A stretch of DNA of 64,000 bases from Clostridia bacterium. Lineage in GTDB: Bacteria; Bacillota; Clostridia; Oscillospirales; CAG-272. Positions 50,054-58,335 of this stretch are shown here, piece after piece. Numbering within the stretch: the first letter of the stretch is position 1; each line of letters starts with the position of its first letter. The position numbers and the translations under genes are program-made. The notes under the pieces are model-generated. The model was not told the DNA's origin, did no database searches, and was given only the letters and a program-made list of their open reading frames with translations. The DNA lies in contig JAFUOH010000017.1 in assembly GCA_017482055.1 (NCBI GenBank), positions 1-64,000 on the forward strand, read 5' to 3'.

Positions 50054-50092
50054 CACCCCTCCCTGCATATGTAAATAACGCAAGGAGGGGTG
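50054..50092 (-). terminator. Terminator of the symporter gene
   Basis: CACCCCTCCCTGC (50054-50066) pairs with GCAAGGAGGGGTG (50080-50092), one mismatch, followed on the minus strand by a weak T tail (CTTTGGTAGTTTG). Confidence 0.7.
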
Positions 50093-50112
50093 TTACTGCT
50101 TTAAAGCCGCAA

Positions 50113-51654
50113 TTATTTGTCCTCGTTTTCGCTGATGGCGATCTTCTTCTGCACGGTAACTTCCTTATCATAACAGGAGAATATCTCATCAACATCAACA
50201 TTCTTGGGCTTGGGTGTCACAAGGCTGACGATCGGCACCGCAATAAGTCCCAGCACCATAGCGACAGCACCTGCATTGATGGGCGATGCGATAAAGCCGA
50301 TGAACATATTCGATACGGTAAGTCCCACACCGATTGCGAAGCTGACCCATACCGATGCGGTAGTAATACGCTTCGAATACAGACCGTACATGAACGGTGC
50401 CAGGAATGCGCCCGCCAGTGCGCCCCACGAAATACCCATAAGCTGTGCGATAAACGTGCTTGCGGACTGATACTGGAAGATGGCAATGACCGCAGACAGC
50501 ACGATAAACACCGCGATAAAGATACGGATCGAAAGAAGCTGCTTCTTTTCATCCATTTTCTTTGAGATGTTGCCTTTAATAAGGTCAAGTGTGATGGTAG
50601 AGCTGGAGGTCAGCACCAGACTTGACAGCGTGGACATGGATGCAGAAAGCACAAGCACTATAACGATACCGATAAGTATATCGGACAAAGTTGACAGCAT
50701 ATTCGGGATAACCGAGTCGTATATTGGCGCACCCGCAGCATTGGTGTCGATGCCGAACAGTCTGCCGAAGCCGCCGAGGAAGTAACAGCCGCCCGATACG
50801 ACCACAGCGAAAATGGTGGATATGATAGTACCCTTACTGATCGCCTTTTCGGATTTAATGGCGTAGAACTTCTGCACCATCTGAGGAAGTCCCCATGTAC
50901 CGAGGGAGGTAAGTATAACAACACCTAAGAGATTAAGCGGGTCGGGTCCGAACATCGAAGCAAATGCACCCTGCATACCTTCGGGGACGGAGGGGTCGGT
51001 TACATTCGAGAGTTTGATGACCGCTTCGGTAAAACCGCCCTGCCCTGCAAGCACGGAGCCGATAACGGCAATAATGCCGACCAGCATGATAATACCCTGG
51101 ATAAAGTCATTGACCGCAGTTGCCATATATCCGCCGAGGATAACATACGCGCCTGTCAGCACCGCCATAACAATAACGCAGATCTCATAAGGGATGTCGA
51201 ATGCCATACCAAAAAGTCTCGACAGACCGTTATAAACGGATGCGGTATAAGGAATGAGGAAGATAAAAGTAATAAGCGCTGCCGCCAGCTTTAAGCCCTT
51301 AGAGCCGAAGCGCCTCTCAAAATACTCGGGCATGGTCTTGGCACCGAGATGATGAGTCATTACGCGGGTACGACGTCCGAGGACTACCCATGCAAGCAGA
51401 CTTCCGATAATGGCGTTGCCGATACCGATCCACGTAGCAGCCATGCCGTATTTCCAGCCGAACTGACCTGCATAACCGACGAATACCACTGCCGAGAAGT
51501 AGGATGTACCGTACGCGAACGCGGTGAGCCAGGGGCCGACCTCACGTCCGCCGAGAACAAAGCCGTTGACATCTGTTGCCTTTTTGCGGCAGTATACGCC
51601 GACAGCGACGGTGATCGCGAAGAAGATTACGATCATTAAGATTTTTGCAAACAT
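50113..51654 (-). CDS. Sodium:solute symporter (SSS family), T-box controlled
   Basis: A 513-residue secondary transporter with ~13 predicted helices. The family hallmarks are FVLGGREVGPWLTAFAYGTSYFSAVVFVGYAGQ (in parts), the TAVNDFIQGIIMLVGI segment and LSASMSTLSSLVLTSSS in helix 8, where the sodium-binding Ser/Thr cluster lies. The T-box leader upstream makes an amino acid the likely substrate, probably that of the specifier codon. ATG 51654 follows AAAGGAGC; reading further upstream runs through the leader and is not coding. Confidence 0.9.
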   Translation of the reverse strand: MFAKILMIVIFFAITVAVGVYCRKKATDVNGFVLGGREVGPWLTAFAYGTSYFSAVVFVGYAGQFGWKYGMAATWIGIGNAIIGSLLAWVVLGRRTRVMTHHLGAKTMPEYFERRFGSKGLKLAAALITFIFLIPYTASVYNGLSRLFGMAFDIPYEICVIVMAVLTGAYVILGGYMATAVNDFIQGIIMLVGIIAVIGSVLAGQGGFTEAVIKLSNVTDPSVPEGMQGAFASMFGPDPLNLLGVVILTSLGTWGLPQMVQKFYAIKSEKAISKGTIISTIFAVVVSGGCYFLGGFGRLFGIDTNAAGAPIYDSVIPNMLSTLSDILIGIVIVLVLSASMSTLSSLVLTSSSTITLDLIKGNISKKMDEKKQLLSIRIFIAVFIVLSAVIAIFQYQSASTFIAQLMGISWGALAGAFLAPFMYGLYSKRITTASVWVSFAIGVGLTVSNMFIGFIASPINAGAVAMVLGLIAVPIVSLVTPKPKNVDVDEIFSCYDKEVTVQKKIAISENEDK

Positions 51655-51658
51655 AGAA

Positions 51659-51689
51659 AATGCTCCTTTCGTTTGTCGGAAGGAGCATT
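51659..51689 (-). promoter_or_regulatory. Hairpin hiding the symporter ribosome binding site
   Basis: Minus strand AATGCTCCTT (51680-51689) and AAGGAGCATT (51659-51668) form a perfect 10-bp stem with an 11-nt loop. The right arm contains the AAGGAG that serves ATG 51654, so this stem would block translation. Confidence 0.75.
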
Positions 51690-51990
51690 CAAAAATAAAA
51701 CGCCCTTCCGCAGTTTTACTGCAGAGGACGAGATCTCCCGTGTTACCACCTCTGTTCGTCCCTGCCTCACAGCAGGAACCTTTGCAAGTACAGGCATTGC
51801 CGATACTTGCCGCATATAACGGTGCACACCGTCGCCGCCTACTGTTTTTTCGGGGCGCAGCTCTCGGAAAGTAATATTCGATATCCGTCAGACCGCGCCT
51901 CTCAGCATCCGGCAGCTCTCTGTGGTCTCGTAATACCGTCACGGCAGAGCCGTTTCCCGGTCACAGCTTTTGCATAACGCATAATTCAAC
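51690..51990 (-). promoter_or_regulatory. T-box riboswitch leader
   Basis: The transcript has the T-box hallmarks in order: stem I with the AG bulge and distal loop (CAGAGAGC, then GGATGCTGAGAGG, 51930-51890), a specifier region GAATATTAC (about 51871-51879), the T-box bulge UGGUAAC (51742-51748) inside AGAGG..CCTCT, and a competing terminator CCTCTGCAGT/ACTGCGGAAGG with a T-rich tail. By the spacing GAA-N-codon-A, the specifier is AUU (Ile, 51873-51875); UAU or UAC (Tyr) is an alternative. Confidence 0.88.
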
Positions 51991-52000
51991 ACGTTAATTG

Positions 52001-52029
52001 ATTATACCACGGATTTTCTCGTTTGTCAA
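52001..52029 (-). promoter_or_regulatory. Promoter of the T-box/symporter transcript
   Basis: Minus strand TTGACA (52024-52029), 17-bp spacer, TATAAT (52001-52006), a perfect consensus; transcription should start near 51994, just upstream of stem I. Confidence 0.9.
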
Positions 52030-52160
52030 TAGCTGTCGAAAATTTTCTGAAAGCGCACAGCCTTGATATACACATAAGTTGATAGCAGCTATTTGCACAA
52101 AATACGCATACTTTTTTCGTTCAAACGTCCCAAAAGCAACAATCAATTGTATATTTCATA

Positions 52161-52189
52161 TTGACATATGCATTTTGATTTGATATAAT
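52161..52189 (+). promoter_or_regulatory. Promoter of the SLH esterase gene
   Basis: TTGACA (52161-52166), 17 bp, TATAAT (52184-52189); divergent from the T-box promoter 130 bp away. ATG lies ~30 nt after the start site. Confidence 0.9.
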
Positions 52190-52225
52190 ATGACGTGAAA
52201 ATTATTTATTTGGGAGGATCACCCT

Positions 52226-54226
52226 ATGGCATACCCCAAACTCAAGCGTATACTGTCCGTAACGCTGTCCATTTTGATGCTGCTGCCCATACTTATTATA
52301 GCACCGACAAATACTGTCAGCGCAGCCCCATCAGCGATCGCCGCTTCGATGTCGAGCCTTGCGGAAGCATCCAAAATCTTAACTGTTTATAATACAGCCT
52401 ATGTTACCGGCGGCTTGGAGCACAGCTTTGGAGAAAACGTCGGCGTTTATGCCTTCGACGAAAAGGAAGGTGCGCTTTCACTCAAAAAAGCATCCTCCGA
52501 TTACATGGGCGGCTATTACCGTTTTCACATAATGTCGAAAAACGCCCCCATCACAAATCAAACGTGGATGGTAGTAAGCTATAAGACCAACGCCACCGAA
52601 AAGGCGACTATGACCTTTAAAAGCAATGGTAAAGACACCGCGGTGGTGACGCTTGCCTCCGATATTTCGGTCTCGAACGGCAAATATGTGCGCACAACGC
52701 CTGTAAATCTTAACGGTAAAGGCGTCAGCGACCTCTTTACCCGATTGAAAAACGGCACGCACAGCGCGCTTGCCGTTACACTCTCCGAGGATACCCCGGA
52801 CAGCGTTTATTTTTATATTAATGAGATCTGCTTCTTCGGATCAAAGGCAGCCGCCGAGGACTATGTAAAGAGCGGCAAGCTTCCCGATGACACTAATGAA
52901 TTTGACAGCACTCATAGACCGGGCAAGTACACCGAAGGGTTATATAATGATGGCAATGTTACCATCGGTACAAGCGTTTATCTGCCCGAGGATTACTCTC
53001 CCGAAAAAGAATATTCGCTGATTATAACCTTCCACGACCAGGGCGGCGGCGTCAATAAGACCGTTGCCAACAATGCAAAAGAGCTTTACGGCGATAATTA
53101 CATCGTATTCGCTCCCATCTGCCCCACAGGCTCCAAATGGACAGTAGACAAGCTTAAAAACGGAACGTATGTCTACGACAGCAACGATCCCTCAAAGGTA
53201 ATGACGGCTACCATAAGCTATGTTAAGGATGTGCTGCTTGAGACCTATAATATTGACAGATCGCGTATCTACGCGGTGGGTCAATCCCTCGGCGGAGGCG
53301 GCGTTTGGGATTTCATTACACGAGCCCCCGAGCTTGTCGCCGCGGCATTTCCCGTAGCAGGCTATTGTGATCCATCCCAGGCGGTAAACATTTCCGATGA
53401 TGTGGCTATATGGCTTGTTCATTCGAAGCAGGACAAATCCATAAGCGTTTCCGCCGCCCACGCCATGGCAGCGACACTCATGAACCTTGGAAAGACCAAC
53501 TTCAATTACACCGAGTACGATCTCTCCGATCCCGCACAGAAGGAGCTTTTCGAGGAATCCTGGGAAAGAAGCGCGAACTGGGAGCATTGGGCATGGGTTC
53601 CCGCCTTCAAGGATACGGAGATGCTCGACTGGCTGTTCTCCACGGAAAAACCATCAAAAACAATAAACAGGATCTCCAGATTCACCGACGTCAAGTCCTC
53701 GGATACTTACTACAAGGCGGTCAACTATGTGGCAGACGCGGGACTGTTCAAGGGCATTACAGACACCACCTTTGAGCCCGAGACCGCCATGACCCGCGCA
53801 ATGTTCGTGACCGTCCTCGGCAGACTTTCGGGCGTTGACGTCAGCAAGTACACTACCGTATCCTTTAAAGATGTGGTGGAAGGCTCATGGTACGCGCCCT
53901 ACGTTGAATGGGCGGCTGCAAACGGCATCGTCAGCGGTATCGGCGACGGTAAATACGGCGTAAATGACATCATCACAATAGAGCAGGCATGCACCATCCT
54001 GGCAAGATACGCCGAGAACAAAGCAGCGCCCCATAACACCGGACTCACCTTCTCCGCCTACAGCGATGCTCACACTGTAAGCGACTGGGCAAAGGACGGC
54101 ATGCAGTGGGCAATGTCCAACAGCATCTATATGGGTCAAGGCTCGGAGCTGACCCCCCAAAGTGACGCCTCCCGCGGACTCATCGCCACCATATTCTATT
54201 GCTATTCTCTGATTTTCGGAAAATAA
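52226..54226 (+). CDS. SLH-anchored esterase (PHB depolymerase/feruloyl esterase-like)
   Basis: A 666-residue surface enzyme. A signal peptide (to about residue 34), an N-terminal beta-rich domain of unknown type (50-210), an alpha/beta hydrolase (about 240-475) and three SLH domains (about 485-666) follow in order. The nucleophile is Ser354 in VGQSLGGGG; VWLVHSKQD-type Asp (IWLVHSKQDKSIS) and His in WEHWAW complete a plausible triad. The hydrolase resembles the CE1/PHB-depolymerase group, which acts on acetyl- or feruloyl-xylan. This suits plant-polysaccharide degradation at the cell surface, an inference. Confidence 0.85.
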   Translation: MAYPKLKRILSVTLSILMLLPILIIAPTNTVSAAPSAIAASMSSLAEASKILTVYNTAYVTGGLEHSFGENVGVYAFDEKEGALSLKKASSDYMGGYYRFHIMSKNAPITNQTWMVVSYKTNATEKATMTFKSNGKDTAVVTLASDISVSNGKYVRTTPVNLNGKGVSDLFTRLKNGTHSALAVTLSEDTPDSVYFYINEICFFGSKAAAEDYVKSGKLPDDTNEFDSTHRPGKYTEGLYNDGNVTIGTSVYLPEDYSPEKEYSLIITFHDQGGGVNKTVANNAKELYGDNYIVFAPICPTGSKWTVDKLKNGTYVYDSNDPSKVMTATISYVKDVLLETYNIDRSRIYAVGQSLGGGGVWDFITRAPELVAAAFPVAGYCDPSQAVNISDDVAIWLVHSKQDKSISVSAAHAMAATLMNLGKTNFNYTEYDLSDPAQKELFEESWERSANWEHWAWVPAFKDTEMLDWLFSTEKPSKTINRISRFTDVKSSDTYYKAVNYVADAGLFKGITDTTFEPETAMTRAMFVTVLGRLSGVDVSKYTTVSFKDVVEGSWYAPYVEWAAANGIVSGIGDGKYGVNDIITIEQACTILARYAENKAAPHNTGLTFSAYSDAHTVSDWAKDGMQWAMSNSIYMGQGSELTPQSDASRGLIATIFYCYSLIFGK

Positions 54227-54238
54227 TCCCGCAATATA

Positions 54239-54265
54239 AAACGGCTGCCGTCGGCAGCCGTTTTT
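54239..54265 (+). terminator. Terminator of the SLH esterase gene
   Basis: AACGGCTGCC and GGCAGCCGTT pair perfectly around GTC, with T5 at 54261-54265. It closely resembles the acpP terminator stem. Confidence 0.93.
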
Positions 54266-54289
54266 GTGTATGTTTTAAGCCGGAATTTC

Positions 54290-54862
54290 TTATTCCTCCG
54301 GTTTTGTTTCCAGCGCGATCTCATAGTCGCCGAGATGCTTTACCTTAAAGCCGTTCGCCTTGTATTCCTCATAGTCGAAGGCTTCAAGCTCGTCGATAGC
54401 AAGCTTGTGGAACTCGTAGAAGTTGTGCCACCACTCGTAGCCGCTGCCGAGCTCTGCGTTAAGATACGCGTCGGCAATGTCGCAGCCCATCTTGGGCGCT
54501 ACATAGAACGCACCCATAGCAAGCACATTTACGCCGTTGCCGGTGATAGCGCGAAGTGCTGCGGGAACACTCTCGACAACGCCTGCATGAACGTGGGGAC
54601 ACTTGGATGCTGCGATATGTATACCCATACCGGTGCCGCAGAACAGGAGCGCACGCTCAAATTCGCCCTCGGAGATCATCGAGCCGACTCTGAGTCCCAC
54701 GCGGTGGAACATAAGATCGGTATCGTTGTCCTCGGGGGAACGCACACCAACATCGGTGACCTCCCAACCCTTTGCCTTTAAGTGCTCAACTACCGCTTCT
54801 TTAAGCGGGAAGCCCGCGAAGTCCGCACCGACCAAAATTTGCTTGTTTTTTACGGTTTTCAT
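54290..54862 (-). CDS. RpiB/LacA/LacB-family sugar-phosphate isomerase
   Basis: Interconverts aldose and ketose phosphates. The 190-residue protein has the start ILVGADFAGFPLKEAVVEHL, the catalytic Cys75 in LLFCGTGMGIHIAA and the ring-opening/phosphate region around HAGVVESVPAALRAI. The usual length is ~145-150; a 40-residue C-terminal extension (YEWWHNFYEFHKLAIDELE onward) is present. This subgroup may act on sugar phosphates other than ribose 5-phosphate. Single gene with its own promoter; ATG 54862 preceded by GGAGGATATAACCT. Confidence 0.87.
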   Translation of the reverse strand: MKTVKNKQILVGADFAGFPLKEAVVEHLKAKGWEVTDVGVRSPEDNDTDLMFHRVGLRVGSMISEGEFERALLFCGTGMGIHIAASKCPHVHAGVVESVPAALRAITGNGVNVLAMGAFYVAPKMGCDIADAYLNAELGSGYEWWHNFYEFHKLAIDELEAFDYEEYKANGFKVKHLGDYEIALETKPEE

Positions 54863-54897
54863 AGGTTATATCCTCCGTGAAATTATTATTTATTTAC

Positions 54898-54926
54898 ATT
54901 GTATCACAAAGTTACACAAAAATCAA
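54898..54926 (-). promoter_or_regulatory. Promoter of the RpiB-like gene
   Basis: Minus strand TTGATT (54921-54926), 17 bp ending TTTGTGA, TACAAT (54898-54903). Confidence 0.78.
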
Positions 54927-55017
54927 GTACAGCGGAAAAATTCATACAAAAAAAGCCGTGCCATTTTCGTTACAGAAACTTTTTTCACATATGGCATGCA
55001 TTTGTTTAAAATAATAC

Positions 55018-55046
55018 TTGCAATGACCGGTATTTTGTGATATAAT
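55018..55046 (+). promoter_or_regulatory. Promoter of the XRE-cupin / acyl-CoA ligase operon
   Basis: TTGCAA (55018-55023), 17 bp ending TTTTGTGA, TATAAT (55041-55046); leader ~35 nt. Confidence 0.8.
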
Positions 55047-55085
55047 ATAATGAATAATTATGTTTTCTCGAAAGGAAGAACGAAT

Positions 55086-55646
55086 ATGATCCCTCAGGTT
55101 GAACAGATCGCCGCGCGAGTGCGTGAACTGCGCGATATTCTTGACATTGACGCGAACGTGATCGCCGAAAAGATCGGCGTTTCCCGCGAGACCTACGACG
55201 AATACGAAAACGCCAAGACCGACATCCCTGTCGGCAAGCTTTATCTTATCGCTTCCGAAATGGGTGTTGATCCCACCGTGCTGCTGCTCGGTGACGAGCC
55301 GCGTATGGTTGACTATACTCTTATACGCCAGGGCAACGGACTTGAAGTGGAACGCTATGCAGGCTACAAATTTACTTCCCTCGCATATAATTATATAGAC
55401 CGCGAAATGGAGCCTATGATCGTTACCCTCGACCCTACCGACGAGCATCATGAGCCTGTGACTCATGCAGGACAGGAATTCAACATGGTACTTGAAGGAA
55501 CCGTAGCCGTCACCCTCGGCGAGCATGAATATATTCTGCGTGCGGGAGATTCCATCTACTTCAATCCCGCTATCCCACACAGTCAGCGTGCTATCGGCAC
55601 AGTAGCAAAATTCCTCACCGTTATCAACGAAAATATGAAACACTGA
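55086..55646 (+). CDS. XRE-family regulator with C-terminal cupin
   Basis: A 186-residue regulator. The N-terminal helix-turn-helix is VRELRDILDIDANVIAEKIGVS followed by RETYDEYENAK, and the C-terminal cupin has HHEPVTHAGQEFNMVLEG and YFNPAIPHSQRAI, with His and Glu ligands for a metal. Such proteins often control neighbouring metabolic genes and bind the pathway ligand in the cupin. It is first in an operon with the acyl-CoA ligase (18 bp apart). ATG 55086 has AAAGGAAG upstream; an earlier ATG at 55050 does not. Confidence 0.88.
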   Translation: MIPQVEQIAARVRELRDILDIDANVIAEKIGVSRETYDEYENAKTDIPVGKLYLIASEMGVDPTVLLLGDEPRMVDYTLIRQGNGLEVERYAGYKFTSLAYNYIDREMEPMIVTLDPTDEHHEPVTHAGQEFNMVLEGTVAVTLGEHEYILRAGDSIYFNPAIPHSQRAIGTVAKFLTVINENMKH

Positions 55647-55664
55647 TTTTAAGGAAGTCGAAAA

Positions 55665-57350
55665 ATGAACTTTTTATCAAAATTTCTGCCTCGCATAGAC
55701 TTTGAGTCCTACGAGGATTTTAAGGAAAATTATAAATTCAACATACCCGAAAATTTTAATTTCGGCTATGATATCATCGACGAGTATGCACGTCTTGAGC
55801 CGTCGAAGCCCGCGCTTATCTGGCTCAACGATGACGGTGACGAAAAGCATTTCACCTTCGGTGATGTCAAGGAGCAGTCTGACCGCATCGCGAATGTACT
55901 TACATCCCTCGGTATCAAAAAAGGCGACCGCGTGATGCTTATTTTAAAGCAGCGCCCCGAGGTTTGGTTTACCCTCGTGGCACTGTGCAAAATGGGTGCC
56001 ACCTCCATCCCCGCATCCTTCCAGCTTACCGAAAAGGATATCATCTACCGTTGTGACGCTGCCGAGGTGCGCATGATAATCGCCGCTGAGGATGATGAGA
56101 TCATAAAGCACATACGAAACTCCCGCGAAAAGTGCGGCACTCTCCGCCATGTGGGACTTGTGGGAGACGGTATCGCAGAGCGTTACGGTGATGAATTTCT
56201 CGATATGAGAAAAATCACCGGCGAGGCATCCGACAAATGGGTACGTCCCACGGGCGCCAATGCCACCGAAAACATGGACACCATGCTCATGTACTTCACC
56301 TCGGGTACCACGGGCATGCCCAAGATGATCACCCACAACTTCCTCTACCCCATCGGTCACATCACCACCGCCCACTACTGGCAGAAGGTCGAGGATGAGG
56401 GCAGACATCTCACCGTTTCCGACTCCGGATGGGCAAAATTTGCTTGGGGCAAGATATACGGTCAGTGGATCTGCGGTGCAGTAAACGTTGCATACGACAC
56501 CGATAAGTTCGTACCCGCAAAGCTGCTTGCGGCGATCGACCACTTAAAGCTCACAACCTTCTGTGCACCGCCCACTATTTACCGCTTCCTTATAAAAGAA
56601 GATCTGTCGGGCTGTGACTGGTCCACACTCCACCACTGCGGCACCGCCGGTGAACCGCTTAACCCCGAGGTAGTCAAGCGATTTAAGGAAGCTACCGGAC
56701 ATACCATCTACGAGGGATTCGGTCAGACCGAATCCACGGTACTGCTCGCCAATTTCGGCTGGGATGAGATCAAGGTCGGCTCCACCGGCAAGCCATCGCC
56801 CATCTACGATATCGACATTGTTGACGAGAACGGAAACCACTGCGAGGACGGTATTGTTGGCTCCATCGTCATAAAGAACGCGGGAGAGCATCCCACGGGT
56901 CTGTTTATGGAATACTATCACGCGCCCGATGCTATGGAACGCTCCTGGAAGGACGGCGTTTACAACACAGGTGACATGGCATGGCGCGACTCCGACGGCT
57001 ACTACTGGTTCGAGGGCAGAAACGACGATGTTATCAAGTGCTCGGGCTACCGGATCGGTCCGTTTGAAGTCGAAAGCGCACTGCTCACCCATCCGTCGGT
57101 GCTGGAATGCGCGGTCACCGCAGTTCCCGACCCTGTGCGCGGTCAGGTCGTAAAGGCGACTGTCGTGCTTGCGAAGGGCTGGAAAGACAAAGCGGGTGAC
57201 GATTTAAAGAAAGAGCTTCAGAATCATGTCAAGGTCACCACTGCGCCCTATAAATATCCGCGCGTTGTGGAGTTCGTTGACGAGCTTCCAAAGACCACCA
57301 GCGGCAAAATACGTCGTGTGGAAATCCGTCAAAACGACGCGAATAAGTAA
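55665..57350 (+). CDS. AMP-dependent acyl-CoA synthetase (medium-chain MACS-like)
   Basis: Activates a carboxylic acid to its CoA thioester via an acyl-adenylate. The 561-residue enzyme has the P-loop MYFTSGTTGMPKM, GFGQTESTVLLANF, the TGD motif in YNTGDMAWRD and the C-terminal catalytic Lys in LPKTTSGKIRRVEI. The closest recognisable group is medium-chain/aromatic acyl-CoA ligases. In an operon with the XRE-cupin regulator, probably controlled by it. No signal peptide. Confidence 0.92.
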   Translation: MNFLSKFLPRIDFESYEDFKENYKFNIPENFNFGYDIIDEYARLEPSKPALIWLNDDGDEKHFTFGDVKEQSDRIANVLTSLGIKKGDRVMLILKQRPEVWFTLVALCKMGATSIPASFQLTEKDIIYRCDAAEVRMIIAAEDDEIIKHIRNSREKCGTLRHVGLVGDGIAERYGDEFLDMRKITGEASDKWVRPTGANATENMDTMLMYFTSGTTGMPKMITHNFLYPIGHITTAHYWQKVEDEGRHLTVSDSGWAKFAWGKIYGQWICGAVNVAYDTDKFVPAKLLAAIDHLKLTTFCAPPTIYRFLIKEDLSGCDWSTLHHCGTAGEPLNPEVVKRFKEATGHTIYEGFGQTESTVLLANFGWDEIKVGSTGKPSPIYDIDIVDENGNHCEDGIVGSIVIKNAGEHPTGLFMEYYHAPDAMERSWKDGVYNTGDMAWRDSDGYYWFEGRNDDVIKCSGYRIGPFEVESALLTHPSVLECAVTAVPDPVRGQVVKATVVLAKGWKDKAGDDLKKELQNHVKVTTAPYKYPRVVEFVDELPKTTSGKIRRVEIRQNDANK

Positions 57351-57368
57351 AACCAAGAGGACAAAACA

Positions 57369-58253
57369 ATGGAATTTGCAAAAAACGCCGCGCCGATACT
57401 GATTGTGCTCGGTCAGTCCAACGCTCACGCGCACGCCACACATCTTCCCGAGGACGAAATAATCACAACACCGCTTAAAAACGTTCACGGGCTCACCCGA
57501 GAATACAATCAGGCATACGGGCTTGACGATGTCACATGGACAGGATTTACAACAGGTGGTATGAATCTCGGTGAGACTCAGGATGACACATGCTGTCTTG
57601 CAAATGTGTTCGCAAAAAAATGGCAGGATGCCATTGACGACGGACATGATCTGCCCGATCTTTACGTGATACAGATATCCATAGGCGCACAGGGTATTGC
57701 ACAGTTCGAAACAAACGGGTGGAACATGTGGTGCCCCTTCCGCGAGCTTAAATTAAAGCCGGGAAAGCTCGGCGAATGTGATATTTCTTTGTATCCGCTC
57801 ACCACGGAGATACTTTCACTTGCGGTGATGAATCTTACGATGCAGGGTAAAAAGCCGCAGGTCATCGGACTCCATTGGAATCAGTGGGAAACCGAATGCC
57901 ACACAGGCTCCAAGGCGCTCAACGAGGCAAAGGCGAACTACGAAAATCTTTTCTGGGGACTCTTTACTGCTCTCGGAAGTGACAAGACGGGGCGCGGCAT
58001 ACCGTTTTATCTCTACCGTGCGCTGTCCGAAAACTATGAGCCGAGCCGCGTGGAAAGACTTAACGGTATTTTTGACGGCTTCAGAGAAAGCTTTGCCGAC
58101 TGCCGTATCATCGACCTTAAAGAGACCGAGCTTTACACAGATGAGCCGAAGCTGCATGGTATCTTTTTGCCCGATGGCGTACACTATACGCCCGAAGCAC
58201 ATCGGGCATTTGCAGACCGTCAGTGGCAGGATGTTTTTGCAGTGAACGAATAA
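57369..58253 (+). CDS. SGNH/SASA-type hydrolase (putative sialate O-acetylesterase relative)
   Basis: A 294-residue protein with the GQSN motif (VLGQSNAHAHA, residues 14-24) of the sialic acid-specific acetylesterase group, the block II-like SIGAQGIAQFE near residue 103 and the C-terminal Asp-x-x-His in LPDGVHYTPEAHRAF. It lacks a signal peptide and so acts in the cytoplasm. It is 18 bp after the acyl-CoA ligase, probably in the same operon. An O-acetylester is the likely bond; the actual substrate is unknown. Confidence 0.8.
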   Translation: MEFAKNAAPILIVLGQSNAHAHATHLPEDEIITTPLKNVHGLTREYNQAYGLDDVTWTGFTTGGMNLGETQDDTCCLANVFAKKWQDAIDDGHDLPDLYVIQISIGAQGIAQFETNGWNMWCPFRELKLKPGKLGECDISLYPLTTEILSLAVMNLTMQGKKPQVIGLHWNQWETECHTGSKALNEAKANYENLFWGLFTALGSDKTGRGIPFYLYRALSENYEPSRVERLNGIFDGFRESFADCRIIDLKETELYTDEPKLHGIFLPDGVHYTPEAHRAFADRQWQDVFAVNE

Positions 58254-58335
58254 GCAAAGCCGACTGCGGCGATAATGGATTTATAAAACGATAAAAAGCA
58301 ATCGAAGGGGGTCATGACCCGGAAGGTCAGCCAAT

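Noticed and set aside
51655-51942. Upstream extension of the symporter by 96 codons
   Set aside because: The stretch is the T-box leader; the real start has AAAGGAG at the right distance and begins with a membrane helix.
58309-58320. Palindrome GGGTCATGACCC upstream of alr as an operator
   Set aside because: A single 12-bp palindrome next to the ribosome binding site, with no promoter seen near it and no second copy; chance is likely.
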